From Bacteroidia bacterium (lineage in GTDB: Bacteria; Bacteroidota; Bacteroidia; NS11-12g; UBA9320), in NCBI GenBank assembly GCA_022425465.1, contig JAKMFK010000024.1, positions 1 to 10,317 of the forward strand: DNA of 10,317 bases, written 5' to 3'. Every line of letters begins with the position of its first letter. Position 1 is the stretch's first letter. This document shows positions 8,121 through 10,317 of the stretch, piece after piece. The notes beneath the pieces were generated by a model. It ran no database searches. It was not told the DNA's origin and saw only the letters and a list, made by a program, of their open reading frames with translations. Made by a program: the position numbers and the translations under genes.

Positions 8121-9032
8121 ATGGATTTAATGGACGTCAATGAGTTAAAAAATATGGTGTACTTGCTGGACGATTCGGATGATCGTGTAGTTAGTCGCAT
8201 AGAAGAGAAAATTTTTTCATTTGGATTAAATTCTATCCCTTTTCTAGAATCACTATGGCCTGACGAAGAATCAGCTGTAAGACAAGAACGAATTGTAAAT
8301 CTTATTAAGCGAATCAAACAAAATGTACTTGCTGAAGAATTAAGATCTTGGTTGAATTCTGATGAGCAAGATTTGATGGATGGAGTTTTTATTATAAATA
8401 AGATCCTAGATCCTAATTTAGATCGTCAATCTATTGAAAATCAATTAGATAAAATCAAGTTAGATGCGTGGTTAGAATTAAATTATGACCTAACATCATT
8501 TGAAAAAGTGAAGATATTGAATCGAATTATCTTTGATGTTCATAAATTCACGGGAGATACTGAAACCTATCACCATAGCAAAAATTCGTTTTTATCATCA
8601 GTCCTTGAAAGGAAAAAAGGGAATCCAATTTCTTTGGCTATAATATATAGCATTGTTGCTCAAAGACTTAACATTCCAATCTATGGAGTTAATCTACCTC
8701 AACATTTTATTTTGGGTTATGTGAAAGACCTTGAATGGCCCCCTTTGTTAAGATTTAATGACGAATCTTTATCTAGAGAAAGTCAGTATAATGATATTTT
8801 GTTTTACATTAATCCATTTAATAACGGACTAATTTTTAATCAGGAAAATATTCATAAATTTCTAAAACAACTCAAACTGGAGGTTAAAGAAGATTATTTT
8901 AAAATTTGTGAGAATCGCGATATCATTATTAGAATTTTAAGAAACTTAGAAGTTTCATTTTCAAAAGAAAACAATCATAGCAAGAAAGATCAAGTGATGA
9001 ACCTCATTAAAATCATGATGAGGGAAGATTAA
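8121..9032 (+). CDS. SirB1-like / transglutaminase-fold family protein, probably non-catalytic
   Basis: The 303-residue product resembles the SirB1 (Transglut_core2) family, whose biochemical role is unsettled. The N-terminal part (about 8-120) is helical and HEAT-like. The core signature starts at LNRIIFD (133-139) and runs through NSFLSSVLERKKGNPISLAIIY (155-176), LNIPIYGVNLPQHFILGY (183-200) and YINPFNNG (229-236). In a working transglutaminase-like core the three equivalent positions are Cys, His and Asp. Here they are Ser171, His195 and Asn231, so thiol catalysis is unlikely; Ser at the first position is common in SirB1 relatives. ATG 8121 was chosen because it is the first Met; Met at 8130 is an equally possible start and would remove only three residues. 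The gene begins 22 bp after topA and is probably in the same transcript. Its stop lies 16 bp from the end of a convergent gene. A scaffold or protein-binding role is inference. Confidence 0.82.
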   Translation: MDLMDVNELKNMVYLLDDSDDRVVSRIEEKIFSFGLNSIPFLESLWPDEESAVRQERIVNLIKRIKQNVLAEELRSWLNSDEQDLMDGVFIINKILDPNLDRQSIENQLDKIKLDAWLELNYDLTSFEKVKILNRIIFDVHKFTGDTETYHHSKNSFLSSVLERKKGNPISLAIIYSIVAQRLNIPIYGVNLPQHFILGYVKDLEWPPLLRFNDESLSRESQYNDILFYINPFNNGLIFNQENIHKFLKQLKLEVKEDYFKICENRDIIIRILRNLEVSFSKENNHSKKDQVMNLIKIMMRED

Positions 9033-9048
9033 TGTTTTTCTTTTTCTG

Positions 9049-10014
9049 CTACCAACCAAGGATTTTAGCAAAGATTAGTGGGGCAACAATAGTGGCGTCA
9101 CTTTCAATAATGAACTTTGGAGTTTCAGTAGCTAACTTTCCCCAGGTAATTTTTTCATTTGGTACCGCTCCTGAATATGAACCATAACTAGTAGTACTAT
9201 CACTAATTTGACAAAAGTAACTCCAAAGTTTAGTGGGTTTTTCCAAGTCTTGCTCTAACATGGGGACCACACAAATTGGAAAATCTCCGGCGATCCCACC
9301 ACCAATTTGAAAAAAACCAATTGATGAATCTATACTTGTTTTTGTATACCAGTCAGCAAGATAGATCATATACTCAATACCACTTTTTATTGTACTTGGA
9401 ATTAATTTACCCTGGATACAATTACTAGCGAAAATATTACCAAGGGTACTATCCTCCCATCCTGGTACAACCATGGGTAAATTTTTTTCAGCAGCTGCAA
9501 GAAGCCATGAATCTTTTGGATCTATTTGATAATGTTCTTTTAAGCAACCATGCAAGAGCATTTGATACATATATTCATGGGGAAGAAATCGATTGTCATT
9601 TGTCTGTGCATCTATCCAAAAACGTTCGATATTATGTTGAATTTTACGAAATGCTTCTTCTTCGGGTATGCAAGTGTCTGTTACTCTATTGAGTTTTTGG
9701 TCTAATAATCGTTGTTCATCGTCTGGAGTTAAATCACGATAATTAGGTATTCTTTTATAGTGGTCGTGTGCCACTAGATTCATAATGTCCTCTTCTAAAT
9801 TAGCTCCCGTACAACTGATACAATGAACTTTATCTTGGCGTATCATTTCAGCTAAAATCTTACCTAGTTCAGCAGTACTCATTGCACCAGCAAGAGTAAT
9901 CATCATTTTATTTCCCGATGCCAATTGATTATTGTATTCATCTGCTGCGTCTACTAATGATGCAGCATTGAAATGCAGAAAATAATTATCAATAAATTCA
10001 CTAATTGGTTTCAT
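9049..10014 (-). CDS. Deoxyhypusine synthase family protein, possible homospermidine synthase
   Basis: The 321-residue product belongs to the deoxyhypusine synthase (DHS) family, NAD-dependent enzymes that oxidise a polyamine and hold the aminobutyl group on an active-site lysine. Family blocks are visible: LAGAMSTAELG (41-51), SCTGANLEEDI (67-77), PGWEDSTLGN (184-193), QIGGGIAGDF (236-245) and ITWGKL (289-294). Lys293 in W-G-K aligns with the imine-forming lysine of eukaryotic DHS. The GGG loop is followed by IAGDF where eukaryotic DHS has VVKHH, so the substrate-binding His there is missing, as in bacterial members generally. Bacteria lack eIF5A in nearly all cases, so hypusine formation is improbable. 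The start lies 2 bp after the speA stop, which points to polyamine synthesis; transfer of the aminobutyl group to putrescine to give homospermidine is a reasonable inference, since homospermidine is a known main polyamine of flavobacteria. The exact substrate cannot be read from sequence. Confidence 0.92.
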   Translation of the reverse strand: MKPISEFIDNYFLHFNAASLVDAADEYNNQLASGNKMMITLAGAMSTAELGKILAEMIRQDKVHCISCTGANLEEDIMNLVAHDHYKRIPNYRDLTPDDEQRLLDQKLNRVTDTCIPEEEAFRKIQHNIERFWIDAQTNDNRFLPHEYMYQMLLHGCLKEHYQIDPKDSWLLAAAEKNLPMVVPGWEDSTLGNIFASNCIQGKLIPSTIKSGIEYMIYLADWYTKTSIDSSIGFFQIGGGIAGDFPICVVPMLEQDLEKPTKLWSYFCQISDSTTSYGSYSGAVPNEKITWGKLATETPKFIIESDATIVAPLIFAKILGW

Positions 10015-10016
10015 TT

Positions 10017-10317
10017 TTAGTATCCTAATATTTTCATCATACTCTCAACAGACTGTTCTGGTTCAAAAACCTCATCAATAATTTCGCCTTTTTCATTTTT
10101 AGATATCAGAATTTTCTTTGGACTAGGAATTAAGCAGTGTTTAATTCCGCCTTGACCACTCAAACTCTCTTGATATGCTCCCGTATTAAAAAAACCGATA
10201 TAAAGCGGCTTGTCTTTATTGAATTCAGGTAAATAGATAGCATTCACATGTTGTTCACTGTTATAATAATCGTCACTATCACAGGTTAGACCTCCTAATA
10301 AGACCCGCTCGTAACTT
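10017..10317 (-). CDS. speA: Biosynthetic arginine decarboxylase, C-terminal fragment
   Basis: This is the 3' end of a gene that continues past the right edge of the window. The reverse frame is open from base 10316 and gives 99 residues before TAA at 10017-10019. The GTG at 10245-10247 is an internal valine and not a start. Arginine decarboxylase uses PLP to convert arginine to agmatine, the first step of putrescine synthesis. The fragment shows LLGGLTCDSDDYYN, with the Cys at 10281-10283. This is the conserved motif of alanine-racemase-fold decarboxylases that contributes to the neighbouring subunit's active site. It also shows FFNTGAYQESLSG, whose GAY lies at the PLP site in this fold, and KHCLIPSPKKI, typical of the SpeA C-terminus. 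The spacing of 2 bp to the DHS-like gene means co-transcription and probable translational coupling. No agmatinase gene lies between them; it may be upstream of speA or elsewhere. Confidence 0.93.
   Translation of the reverse strand, partial: SYERVLLGGLTCDSDDYYNSEQHVNAIYLPEFNKDKPLYIGFFNTGAYQESLSGQGGIKHCLIPSPKKILISKNEKGEIIDEVFEPEQSVESMMKILGY

Noticed and set aside
9002..9023. CCTCAT/ATGAGG inverted repeat as an intrinsic terminator
   Set aside because: Only six base pairs with a 10-base loop, located inside the coding sequence. The T-rich run begins about 12 bases after the stem, so it is not a convincing terminator.
9507..9692. Plus-strand open frame of 61 codons opposite the DHS-like gene
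   Set aside because: Fully antisense to a gene with strong family motifs; no independent support.
1..10317. Search for tRNA or rRNA genes, CRISPR repeats, insertion sequences, phage or defence genes
   Set aside because: The window is almost entirely filled by recognisable genes with gaps under 90 bp. I saw no tandem or spaced repeats, transposase-like proteins or structured RNA signatures.

Overview
The window is an AT-rich stretch from a member of the Bacteroidota, most likely a flavobacterium-like lineage. The strongest evidence is a secreted metalloprotease ending in a type IX secretion (Por) sorting domain, a system confined to this phylum. Other hints are the lack of clear Shine-Dalgarno sequences before most starts, a DNA topoisomerase I without zinc ribbons, and a bacterial deoxyhypusine-synthase-like gene directly after arginine decarboxylase. 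I cannot name the genus.

Layout. Positions 1-2133 (+ strand) hold a tight cluster: the 3' end of aroA (EPSP synthase), aroC (chorismate synthase, GTG start) 3 bp later, and an alpha/beta hydrolase 1 bp after that. AroA and AroC carry out the last two steps of the shikimate pathway to chorismate. Positions 2221-3627 (+) encode a DAACS-family Na+-coupled acidic amino acid or dicarboxylate symporter. It is preceded by an 87-bp gap containing a nine-A run and a possible 15-codon leader ORF. Positions 3714-9032 (+) hold a T9SS-exported M43 (pappalysin-like) metalloprotease whose stop codon overlaps the start of topA by one base, then a SirB1-like protein 22 bp after topA. Positions 9049-10317 (- strand) converge on this group and hold a deoxyhypusine-synthase-like enzyme lying 2 bp downstream of the truncated biosynthetic arginine decarboxylase gene (speA). 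This pair is probably a polyamine operon.

The genes are mostly housekeeping or ordinary accessory metabolism. I see no RNA genes, CRISPR array, insertion sequence, phage genes, defence cassette or large repeat. No non-coding stretch exceeds 90 bp. I found no convincing undescribed system. The points most worth a second look are the DHS-like/SpeA pair (a DHS fold in a bacterial polyamine operon), the A9 leader in front of the symporter, and the SirB1-like protein that has lost two of the three transglutaminase triad residues.
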